64,000 nt of DNA from Dromaius novaehollandiae (Eukaryota; Chordata; Aves; Casuariiformes; Dromaiidae): contig NC_088099.1 in NCBI RefSeq assembly GCF_036370855.1, forward strand, positions 143,361,017 through 143,425,016, given 5' to 3'. Shown one piece after another: positions 26,081 through 36,289 of the stretch. Below the pieces are notes generated by a model that did no database searches, was not told the DNA's origin, and was given only the letters and a program-made list of their open reading frames with translations. A program made the translations under genes and the position numbers. Numbering within the stretch: the stretch's first letter is position 1; each line of letters begins with the position of its first letter.

Positions 26081-26754
26081 CATTTTTTAACTCTACAAGA
26101 TGTTAGACATCAAAGTCAGGATCTTTTGAAAGAAAAATTGTTGGCAGCGTGTGCTTGTTGGGCATGTTGCTGTATTTTTTTGTTTTGATTTCTTTCTGTC
26201 TGCTCTGAAATCATGAAGGATCATGGAGAGAGGTAAAATGAATCCATTAAACACCAATGTTCAGTAAAGGAAGAAAATTAAAAATCAAACATCGAATGTA
26301 TTATTATGATGATTTGGTTGCTTTATCATCCTAGCTAGTGTCTGTTTCTTTTCCTAAATTAAGAGAGAGTGGTTTCAAGCTCAATTTAAGGTGGAATCAA
26401 TCTTGCATCTGCTGGTCTTCCGTGACCAGTGAATACTGGATACTTCTGATTACTTCTCTTCTCATGGAGGGGATTTGGTGGGTGCACAGGGACCCTGCCT
26501 AGGTCCTTGGGAATCACCGTGCTCTGCTGTGGCACCGTTCTCTGGACACGGCATGGAAACTGGCTGGCTGAGGCTCCGCAGCAGAGCTGCTTGTCCCTGC
26601 TAACAGCATTTATCAGAGCCGAGGTGCTCTCCAGGCTGGCAGATCCCCGCTAGAGAAATAGCAGTTTGCGAAGATGGACAGAAATTGTCTGCATTTGCAC
26701 TGCCTGAGTTTCTAGCTGGATCAGTCCAAGAGATTTTGTTTCTCCATGAATGGC
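26081..26754. other. Non-coding stretch, no gene recognised
   Basis: No gene or repeat recognised. A moderately GC-rich part lies at about 26460-26660. Confidence 0.55.
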
Positions 26755-27070
26755 GGCTGAAATTAGACCTGAGGAAAGTTCACTTTTAATGTCAAGTGGC
26801 CCTGCTTCATTATGCAGATTTTTCAGAACTGCAGCTGAATCAGTCCAGTGCTGCTTAATTGCTTAATATGATAAATCATGGATTTTGCCAGCTGCTTGCC
26901 TAATTATGTATTTTATTCATTGTAAACATCAGCTCTAAGAGGATGGAACGGGGGCCGCGCAGGGTTTCCACAGCCAATCTGATGGGCTCGAGTACAGCAG
27001 CCGTCTCTGATGCTATATTTAGCTTGGCCTCATTGATGTGATTGAAATGAATCTCAGAGAAGTGATCTTT
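26755..27070. promoter_or_regulatory. Strong candidate conserved enhancer
   Basis: Dense homeodomain-type words occur in complex, non-repetitive sequence: GCTTAATTGCTTAAT (26852-26866), CCTAATTATG near 26900, TTTTATTCATTGTAAAC, and TGTGATTGAAATGAAT near 27038. A CCAAT-containing word sits near 26973. CAGCTG E-box cores lie near 26833 and 26890. The mix of TAAT, ATTGA and E-box words is the classic appearance of a developmental enhancer, and it is the most enhancer-like segment I see in the first half of the window. No alignment was possible. Confidence 0.35.
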
Positions 27071-27825
27071 TACAACCCAAATTCAAAATGAAGACCCTCA
27101 TCACTATTTTTTCAGGGAAGCTGTGTTTCTGAATCCATTATAGAAGCTCATTCATCTTATCTCCAGAGGACTTGCATAAGATATCATTTGGCCTCTTTCA
27201 GTGTTTTCAGTCCAGAGTTTCGCAGGTCAGGACAGCTTTTGGCAAGACCGAGGCGCCTCCTCTCCTTCTTAGCTCCTGTCTCATCAGCCCAAGACTCGCT
27301 CTGTTTCTTTGTGCATTTTACTCAGGGCCAAGCAATTCTGTCAAACTGGAAAAAATATTGTTTCTGGAACAACTAAAAGTTTAGTTTCAGATGTTTTTAT
27401 TTCTAAAGGAAAGTTGGAAATAAAGGGCTAGGTTCAAAGAGGCAGAGACATGATGATGTTAACGCCACATGACACAGAGTGAGAGAAGCCCTCTGCTCTT
27501 GGGAGCTCCCAGGCTGATGGTTGCGGGCAGAGGGACGCTGCCTGCAGGGTACGGAGGAGAGAGGGCCATTGGAGTCGTTGGGTAAGGCATGCTATTAGCC
27601 CACTACCAGCCCAGTTTCTCTTGCTTTGGTGGCTGCTCCAGACCAGCACAGGAGGAGGAAGCAGCACCAAGCGTGTCCATTCCTGCCACCACACCACGTG
27701 AGGCTTGTTTGCACCCCTTCGAAAGCACTCCCATCTAGCAATGTGCCGTGAACAGAAGATACATTTCGACTGTAGAAATGCTACTGAGGTTCATACATAT
27801 TAATGCTCATATACTGCCTGCTCTT
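27071..27825. other. Non-coding stretch, no gene recognised
   Basis: Short frames of 70-87 codons on both strands, none recognised. No transposon is visible. Confidence 0.55.
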
Positions 27826-27845
27826 TCTGATCTGCTTTAATTGAA

Positions 27846-27886
27846 AGATAAGCTGAATTTCTTATCTTCTTCTCCTGCAGCAGGAG
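27846..27886. promoter_or_regulatory. Palindromic GATA site pair beside a second palindrome
   Basis: AGATAAG (27846-27852) and CTTATCT (27861-27867) form a perfect 7-bp inverted pair with an 8-bp spacer. Both halves match the GATA-factor consensus. Five bases on, CTCCTGC (27872-27878), one A, and GCAGGAG (27880-27886) form another perfect inverted repeat. Paired GATA sites are known binding arrangements. The enhancer role is inference. Confidence 0.4.
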
Positions 27887-28430
27887 TTGAATTTTGAAGT
27901 AGTACATTTTCCTGCTGTGTTCCAAATACATTTGAATTAAATGTGGTCATTTTAATATTGGGGAAAACAACAACCTCTATTTAGAATCATCGTTTGTACC
28001 AAGGGAGTTGTATAATATTGCACTTTAAAGTGAAGGTCATTATGGACAATTATTTGGGGCATTATAGTTGAGGAAAAGAGCACCCAAGCCTTCCTTATTA
28101 GCAAAGTAAAATATAAATGCCTCTGCCTTGTTTTTAAGTTGCTGAAAATGAAAGGTCTTTAACTTCAGAGGTTTTAAAGTCACTTTAGAATTTTTTTGCA
28201 TCTCATTGTACGTCGACATTGAAAAGATGAACCATCCATGTTTAAATTTTGAGATCACAGTTCCCCTCTTGCAGATAAACTGTACTTTGTTCAGAGAGTG
28301 CAGATTTACAGAAGTGAAGACCTGAGGTCTGCTTACAAAAATATGTCTATGAAGTATGCTCAGAAACTTCAGAAATGACTGTGCACATGACAAGTGAATA
28401 ACCCTGCACACAATTTGATAAATGGGTCAT
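27887..28430. promoter_or_regulatory. AT-rich, enhancer-like flank of the GATA pair
   Basis: The stretch contains TGAATTAAATGTGGTCATTT and several TAAT/ATTA words in complex sequence. A 123-codon minus frame (28040-28411) covers part of it but looks random. The regulatory call rests on texture only. Confidence 0.18.
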
Positions 28431-28435
28431 TCCCT

Positions 28436-28482
28436 CTCATTAGCCATTGATGGATGGATTGATGATTAGCAATAGATGGATG
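28436..28482. repeat. Degenerate GATG/GATT tetranucleotide run
   Basis: GATGGATGGATTGATGATTAG followed by further GATGGATG-like words forms a short decayed tetranucleotide microsatellite. Confidence 0.55.
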
Positions 28483-28489
28483 CAGATAC

Positions 28490-31400
28490 TTGTAGCTTGC
28501 ACTTGTAGATGCAAGGGCACCTTTGAAACATTTTTTATACACATACTTTTCATGTGAACTTAGACCACACTTCCTGTGTTGAAAAGTACATTAAAAATTT
28601 ATGTCCATAGAAATTCTAAAAGTTATTAGACTTCATCTTGTACTTTGTGAACACCTTGTTTCTGCTTCTTGGCTTTTTTCTTTTTTCCCGCCTTTTTCTG
28701 GCTGAACTGAAAAGCTCACGATAGGAAGAGGCATATAGCTTTTCCTTTTTTGTGTTGGTAAAATGGTTGTTCAAGGCAAAGCTGACACTGTCAGAGGTTT
28801 ACTTACGGTGACTCTGATTTATGGAAAAGGCAATGCAAAGATTTTGGGTTCTTACTTCTAGCATGGTCATGTCTTTTTTATTTGTAGATCTACCCTCAGC
28901 TTTATATTTTCCTCATATAATCTCAGAATAGTTACCCTCAAGCCCAAGTAGGGCCTTCTGCCCCTACAATCTCCACATAGTTTGACTGAAAAACCTCTTA
29001 GGATCATGGTTTTACATTCTCTGGTCACAGTGGAAAATCTTAAAAAAAAGAGCAAGACTATACACTGGAAATCCATACATTTTCTTAGTAGCTTTTCTTG
29101 GTGTCAGGTTCATGTTGAATAATTTAGTAAGTTTCATCCAAACCATCTGAGGTCAGTAGAGCTGAGAAAAATATGCACTTTTAAGATATTTTTAGCACTA
29201 GAACTGCTGATGCAAGATTCACAATCTTTACCTTGCTAATCTCAGCCTCAGTTAAAAAGCAAACTATGTTTGCAGACAATTAGCTTAAGAGTTTCAAAAT
29301 TCTGAGTTTATAAGGTTGGCAGTTGAATATTTTGCATTAGACATACCAAAAAGAAGCATATAATTTTCAAAGCAGAGGCACTGGTTAGCCTGGATTGGTT
29401 ATGAAGTGCTCTTAACTGCCTGTGACCTTTAGCTCTTAAATCTGTTCTACACTTCAGGTTCCCAGTAAACCTGCCATAAACCAGTAAGCCACTTGAAAAG
29501 TTTAAACATTTAATCTCTTAGAGTAAGTCCATAGCAAAACGTAAATCTCATGCTTTTGAGAGCACTAGCTGGATTGAAAGGGTCTGGAGGAGTAAAGGGA
29601 TACCACCCTGCAGACACAGTGCTACAGCTCCACCGACCCACAAAGACTAGGAAATGTCATTGGCAAAGCCTGTAAACTCAGGTGAACTAAACTGCAAACT
29701 TGTCTGGAAAGGTAAAAAGGATTATAAACCCAGGCATGAATCAGTTTTGCAGATTACTCCCATGCCCACTCACTGTGTCCCACCATACCTGTCTAGAATT
29801 GGGGTAGGCAATGCTACAGATATTTTTTTCTAAGAATAGTGTAGAAAGCAGTTTCTCACACAGAGTTAGTGAAGTTTGTGTCCAGATGGTACTGTGTCCA
29901 GAGGATCCCAGGACTAAGAATAGTTTAGAGTAGGTCAAATCTTTAATTCTGCTATTAGTAATAGTACAGCAACTGTTAGGTTGCTTGCTGACTGGGGACA
30001 GGGACTGTACCATCAGGGACATCAGAGCTTAACCTTGTCTTCATCCCACAGCAGACAAATAGTGGATCAGGCAGTTTTGATCCCTGCTGATTCTCCATGA
30101 TGTGACACTCCATCTCCCAGGGCCTTAGTGATAAAAAGTCAGTGTGTGCTTCTCCTTTCTGTAGCTTTGAACATGGCTTATCTTTGAAGGACTGGAAGAA
30201 CACTGGCCTGCCAGTAGTACAAGAATTACAAGTAGTTTTGAAATCAGAGACACCTCTCCTCCATGCCTTTTCTGTAGTACCCATGTCTTTCATCACTTTA
30301 AACTCTTCTCCTAAGTTATGAAGTCCTGGACCATAAACAATCTGGCCTTGAGAACCTTCTTGCAGTGAAAAAATCCTATAATAACCTTAATAAGCTATCA
30401 CAGCAAGGGTAAGAATAGTTTTCCAAGGTTCTCATAATTTCTTGGATGAGCCTGCATTGGTTTGCATAGGTTTCTTGTGATTTCATGATCGCAAGAGCTC
30501 CTCGTCCTCTTCAGAAAGTCAGGTAACTGTGTGGAAGATCAGGAATGAAAATGTGAGTCCTGTGCATCATCTCCACATGGCTGGGGAAAGCCCACATGTA
30601 TGAACCCATCACTACTCCCAAGATTGCCAGGAATTTAGAGCCTTTTGTATAACGATGAACATCATAGCTCATGGAAGGTGGCAGCATCCAAAACTTTGTC
30701 TACCCTGTTGACTTCAGACCTGCATGCAGGATGGCCAGTCTCAGAACAGGTGGACCCCATCGTGGCTGAGATTTCCATTTCCATCCCATCTGCTAGCCTG
30801 GAGAGTTAGGGCATGAGCATGCCATGCAGTTTCAGTCCAGATAATGGGAGCCAGTGCAGCCTGACACGTGGGCTTTGTCCACAGCATCTCACACGTCCAA
30901 CCGCTCATCCATACCAATGAAGGTGTGTGGAGCATGCAAGGTGAGAGACCATGTAAATATATATCTGTCTCATGTAGTATGTTGCAGCATTTGAGCAGAG
31001 CAATGTCTGTGCTGTTGGGCCTCCAATTCGAACATGTCCTGCTTGCCGAATGATTTGGGATGGCAAGGAGAGGTCAGCCACCAAAGCGGAGCCCAGCAAC
31101 TTACACCTGTGTGCAACATGCCAGCAAGCAGCCCTGTCCTCACTGAGTGAGAGCAATCGGCAACCAGCTGTTTGCTTCTGAACAGCAGCAAGGGCCTTAA
31201 TGGAACCCTGCTGAACCGGTTTCCCTTCTGTCTGTCCATATCCATAGTCTGTTTCTACCTTTAAAGCATTTAGGAGTTAAATCACAGTGTTGGAGTCTGT
31301 TTCATGTAATACTTTGAGACAAAGTGCCAGATCCACTGAGAGGTCTGAAAAAATGTCTTCCCAGTAGTACAAAACTATTATTTCTAACCTTGCATTCAGT

Positions 31401-32394
31401 GAAGTATTGTATTTTAACCGCAAGGCATGCTTTATGTAGGGAGAGGCTGTTCTATGGCCTTCTGTAGATATTTTGCAGTGTCTCAGCGAATCTAAACCTA
31501 ACAGTAACCACATCAGAGACTTGGAGTAGCTCTGTCAATTTGTAACTCCGCTCTTGTCAGGTCAGTACAATGTACACTCACATACGCAGTGCACATCTCA
31601 AACACCCTCTCTTTTTCAAGTGTTTACATCTTAAACTGTGCTATTTAGATATATGTATTTTCTCCAAAAGTTTAGAAAATTCTGCTCATCTGCTGTGTAT
31701 TTTGGAGTCACTGGTGTTTGTCGTTTGTCAGGGGATTTGACAGATTTGAATGTGTTGCTCTTCAAGGCACAGAAATTCTGCTCTTCACCAAGAGCTATTA
31801 TTTAGGGCTCGATTAATCTTTTGTCTGCATTTTGCCTTCAGCAGTTGACTGCAGTTCCTTGCGGTTTGCTCTGTGCAGTGCGATGTATTGTTGTAAGGAC
31901 TGTCTGATTCTCTCTTGGGTTATCTTTTGGCCTGGCAATTTTTACTGAGCCGTAGTTGTCCCCAAGATTTCTCAAGCCCAGTAGTGCATATGGTATTTAT
32001 AGAAGCTCTGAGAGAACTTCTCTGTTGCAAGTATTTAAGGCTTGACAGGGTCCTTTGTACACCCAAGTCTCGCACATTATGTCCTCCTTAGGTTTTGCAT
32101 GTGAATTTTGTATTGTTTCCAGACAAAGTGAAATTTAGTTCTGGGTGGTGTCTGGAGCTTGATACATTTTTCTTTTCTCTGCCTTAGAATCACAAACTTG
32201 AAAAATAGTATTACACCCTTTTAAAAAGAAGCTGAGCCAATTTATCCTACTTCAGCGGAGTTACATGGCCGGGGAATGGAGTCCATGGCGCTTGCAGAAT
32301 ATCAGAGGGTTAGGCTCAAGGGGTGAAGGTTTAAGCCAAAGGCCAGATGTGACCAGGCCTGCTTTTTCTCACCCAGACTCTCCAGTTACAATTT
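28490..32394. other. Non-coding stretch, no gene recognised
   Basis: Frames stay below 107 codons. The 29570-31250 part is somewhat more GC-balanced and holds minus-strand frames of 93, 106, 83 and 91 codons in changing registers. A decayed retroelement or pseudogene is conceivable, but I recognise no family in them. Confidence 0.5.
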
Positions 32395-32700
32395 TTTAAA
32401 ATGGAAATATTTGTAATAGTTTTTTTAATGGAAAAGTGCTGTTTTTAGTGGAGTTTGGTGGCACATTTGGGGGATGGCAGTTACCCCTTTAATGAATATT
32501 TAAAGTGCATTGTGAAACAAATAACACTCTGTAAAGCGCCCACAGAACATGAGGGGAGAAGCCTCAGAAAAATAAACTTGGCTTGTAATCTGCTATGGCT
32601 CTTAATTCAAGAATTAAAAAAGCCAAGGGTATGTGGTTGGTGTTCAAAGGCATATTTCAATAATATTTGAAGCCTTTTGAATTTTTCTTTGCAAAAGTGA
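32395..32700. promoter_or_regulatory. Enhancer-like AT-rich segment
   Basis: The segment contains TTTAATGAATATTTAAAG, CTCTTAATTCAAGAATTAA and TTTCAATAATATTTGAAG in complex sequence. TTCAAGAATTAA-type and TAAT words cluster here. A 71-codon frame (32455-32670) is probably incidental. The call is by texture only. Confidence 0.25.
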
Positions 32701-34925
32701 ATTTCTCATTTGCTTCTGAGATGGGATGGAAGCTGCGTTAGTCTGAACAGTGTGTGGCAGATAAGCAGAACTCCATGGCGTTTGTTATCTGGTGTCAGCA
32801 GTGCAGCTCTTGTATTTCTTCTCTGTTGAGTGGGGCTGGTTGTTTGCTTGCCTTTCTTGCTTGAGCAGCAGATCAATCAAATGTTTAGTCTTTGTGACTG
32901 TGGCAAGCTCCTGAGTTGTTCATGATGTGTTTTTCTTACGATCAATTTTGTGTATTATGCAATAGATGTCAGAAATGTTTTGATCTGATAGAGCAGAGAT
33001 CAGCGGTCTGCCTCATGCAGAATCTACTTGTGTCTGAGTCAGTTAATCCTTCCTTCAAAATCTGCCCTTTTCTACAGAAATAAATGCCCAAGAGAGGAGG
33101 AGAGGGCAGAAAAACATTCAGGTGTGGATAGGGAGGAAGAAATGCTCAAGACTCTCCTACAGAGAAGGAAATGAGATATTTTTTAATTTGGTTGGGCAGT
33201 TCCCTTTGCTGCCTTACCTGTGGCTTGTTTCCTCCCAGTTATGTGAAGCAAAGAGCCTGTGCTGCAGACTGAAAGCAGCAGAGTGGGGATGAGAACCCAG
33301 AAATTTAGGAGAAAGTAAGCCCAGCTCATGACGTACTTGGGAAATCAATACTATGGGAAAGCTGATTCTTTCCTTCCTCTCATTTTCTAATTGGAAACAT
33401 TGGCCTCGTCCTTCACCTCCTCTGTTGTCAGTTTGCTTGGCGGAAGAAACAGCAGGTCCTGCTCCCCCAGATGGCTCTGGAGCTGCTGCCAAGCTGGCTG
33501 CTCGTGGGCTTTGCCTCCTGGCAGGTGCTGAGCAACAGTGTCCTGGAAAAGGGGGTTGCTGTCTGGGCCAGCTGAAAGCGTACACCCAGCGTCTGGGAAC
33601 CTCTCTTGCGCTGGGGGTGCAAAGGGGTTTCCGCTTCCCCTGGGGGCATGCATCCTACCTATCCCAGCGCCATCCAGTAATAATACAAAAAGTAAGCTAC
33701 AGATGGTACAGCCATGGCGTGAGTGAATGGAAGTCGCAGCCATGCTGGCTTGGGGGTTCAAGGTTCCCCAGCTTTGCTGTAGTTATGTTTGATACTACCA
33801 GGAAACATCTGAGCATGAAACTAAATGATGCCTCTCATCTCCAAACTGCTTATGGTCAAAAAAGGGCAAGAGACAATGAAAAGGTGGCTGGCAGAGCACC
33901 AAGAGCAAGGCCACGCTTCCGCTTGCAAAGGGCCATGGCTTCAGTGACGTCAGGCTGTGTTCTCGCTCCAAGGATGTACACTGGTAAACAGCTGTTCCCA
34001 GATGGTTAAGGCTGAAATTCACTTCTCCTTTTGAATCTCATGTGAATGGCTTCTCTCACCCTAGAGCCATCCCTGCTCAAGGAAAAGTCAGCTCCCCTGA
34101 GAGATCCCATGAACACAAGGAGATTTTTACCCTTTCCTGGTGCAAACTCTGTTGGCTGCATGCCAGTAAAAAAGAATGAAGACCTATCTTGGCTTGACAT
34201 CAACCCAAAGCAGCGTGGTCTGAGACCAACTTATTTAAGTTACATGAGTGTGGTAAGAGATGTTGCCTCTGACTAATCTGGCTAGTCTTCCAGCGTTGAG
34301 GTGCAAAAGCCAAGGAGCACCCGTTGGGACAGACTTCAGCCTGCTGGGCCAGGTGGCCAAATGGGGGAACATGTCCTGGGGATGGAGGTACCCCTGCCCA
34401 CCCAGAGTGCTTGTCATGGGTGGTAGCACTAAGCTCTGAGGAACACTGCAGCTTAAATCAAACACAAGGTCCCCTAAGTATTGTCCACTCCTCTCTTCCT
34501 CTCCTGCTTAAAAACCAGTACCAAACCCTGGACCCTTAGTGAGATTTAACTGATGAATGTAATTAGGTTCTGCTGAGAGGAATTGTTCCCCATCCAGTTC
34601 TCCCCCTGGATGAGGACTGTGTCGATCTCGAAGATGGGTTGCCATTTGTTTCCTGGTGTAAATAAATGTACATGAGGCCTATGCAATTAAGAATACTTTG
34701 TGTGTGTTGTTGTGATTCTTTAGTTTCATGCTTAAATTGAGCTATTTAATGAATACTTTGATCTGTTTGATTTTTCTGCTTCCCTATGACATCACTCTTT
34801 TCTTCTCTTTTCCAAGCTCTGGTAACTCTCTGTTTCACCTGGTCCCCTGAGGAACTGCTCATTTCAACCTGGAAAGGAAATTGGTTTAGAAGGGGGTTTT
34901 GTATTCGCATTCTGTGCATGATAAT
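32701..34925. other. Non-coding stretch with a 218-codon chance-like frame
   Basis: A plus frame of 218 codons (33353-34009) is opposed by minus frames of 123, 124, 75 and 73 codons over the same bases. The translation shows no domain, no repeated motif and no initiation context I would trust. Nothing else is recognised. Confidence 0.5.
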
Positions 34926-34927
34926 GT

Positions 34928-35009
34928 GAATAATATATGCATTATCAAAATCATATATAATTAGACCAGAATAATATATGCATTATCAAAATCATATATA
35001 ATTAGACCA
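34928..35009. repeat. Exact 41-bp tandem duplication
   Basis: Two adjacent 41-bp copies (34928-34968 and 34969-35009) are identical by eye. Each begins GAATAATATATGCATTATC and ends AATTAGACCA. Perfect identity in otherwise old-looking non-coding DNA points to a very recent duplication, a candidate polymorphism, or an assembly artefact. Each unit carries a TATATGCATTA palindromic core. Confidence 0.95.
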
Positions 35010-35011
35010 TT

Positions 35012-36105
35012 GCACTACTAAACAAAATCTAAATACCCAGGATTCTGATAACAGATCAGGTAGGAAGGCTTCTACTACTGACTTTTTCTGTACTTCAGTT
35101 TTTGGTCATATACCCTTTTGTATCTTCAGTACTGTTTGACTGGTGATATCTTTAATTTCTAATGAAGAAAATCACTATATGAATCCATGATAACTGAAGG
35201 CCTTAGATAAGTGAATTTCACTGGGTCATTAAACCATAATAGCTCTAACAAAATAAAATAAAGAAATCTAAATATACTGACTGTTTTTCAGATGAGGTGT
35301 TGGTTGAGTGGTTGAATATCTGAGCCTCCAAAAATGCTTCAGTTTTTCTAAGGTCCTTGATTTCTCATTGATTATTTTAAATATTCTGATTTTTTCCCTT
35401 AAGTTTATAAAAAACTGCCAGTCATCTTAAAGATATCTACTAGTCAGTTTTGTGTTTATTCACTTTCAGTCGTCTGGATTCTGACATAATGATACCTTTG
35501 CACAGATGGTCTAAGGCCTTCTGCAGCCAACGCCTTGAACCTCTAGTACTGGTCTTAGAATAAATACATTTAAGTCAAGCCTACAGGCTGGATTTCAGCC
35601 TCTACCTGTTCCATTTGCTGTCATATTCTTCTCCTTTCTGGAGGTATATCTGCCTCACTAAATTTTTCCTCAGAATGAAGGAGGAACTAAGGCAGAAAGT
35701 AAAAATGGCTATACTGGACTGGAACCAAACCCATCCAGCCTAATGAAAGAAACATTTCCATGGGTATATTTTGGTCTCACTGGTATCAGTGGAGCTACCA
35801 AAGCAGTTTGGTGTGATGGAGCATGCGCAGGAGCAGCGACTATGGCTCTTGCACCACTGGGAGGAAGGACAGGTGTACAACTGCAGTATTTATGGAGGTG
35901 AGTAACCCGGCCACTGCTGCTGGTCCAGCTGCTCCTGAAGGCCAACCATGGGAGCAGACCACCCCGGTGTCCCACAGCCCATCCATGGATGGCCCACCAG
36001 TGGCCCGCAGAGGTGGACTGAGCTGGCGGGGGATTGCCCAGCCCCATGCATGGGTGCCACTGGGCTGGGCTTGGCCAGGCACAGTCAGGGTCATTGCTGG
36101 AATGG
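35012..36105. other. Non-coding stretch, no gene recognised
   Basis: AT-rich to about 35700, then GC-richer. Overlapping frames of 158, 106 and 102 codons lie at 35709-36185 on opposite strands. GGTGAGTA near 35897 is a good donor-like string, but no matching exon is recognised. Confidence 0.5.
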
Positions 36106-36110
36106 AGAGC

Positions 36111-36148
36111 AAATGTGGTTTTGGAGAATAAACGTGGTTTTGGAGCTG
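36111..36148. repeat. Tandem 19-bp duplication
   Basis: AAATGTGGTTTTGGAGAAT (36111-36129) is followed at once by AAACGTGGTTTTGGAGCTG (36130-36148). The two differ at one internal base and at the last three. This is a short local duplication. Confidence 0.85.
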
Positions 36149-36266
36149 TCCTGGAGGCACCCCTCAGATAAAACCCTCTGTGCAACTCCTTTCAAGAGGC
36201 AAGTTATTTCTCATCTAGTCTGCCAGTAAGGCTCTGTGTTCATCGACGTGCAAGCTCCCCGGTGAT

Positions 36267-36288
36267 GTACCACCACTCATGGTGGTAC
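36267..36288. other. Perfect 9-bp hairpin with 4-nt loop
   Basis: GTACCACCA (36267-36275) is followed by the loop CTCA and then TGGTGGTAC (36280-36288), a perfect inverted repeat. It could extrude as a cruciform or form an RNA hairpin. It is too short for a miRNA precursor, and no U-run follows. Confidence 0.7.
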
Positions 36289-36289
36289 T

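Noticed and set aside
30800..31250. tRNA or other small RNA gene suggested by an ATTCGAAC string near 31026
   Set aside because: No acceptor stem, A-box or cloverleaf could be assembled around it.
33353..34009. 218-codon plus-strand frame as a gene
   Set aside because: Minus-strand frames of similar relative length cover the same bases. The translation has no domain or compositional sign of coding.
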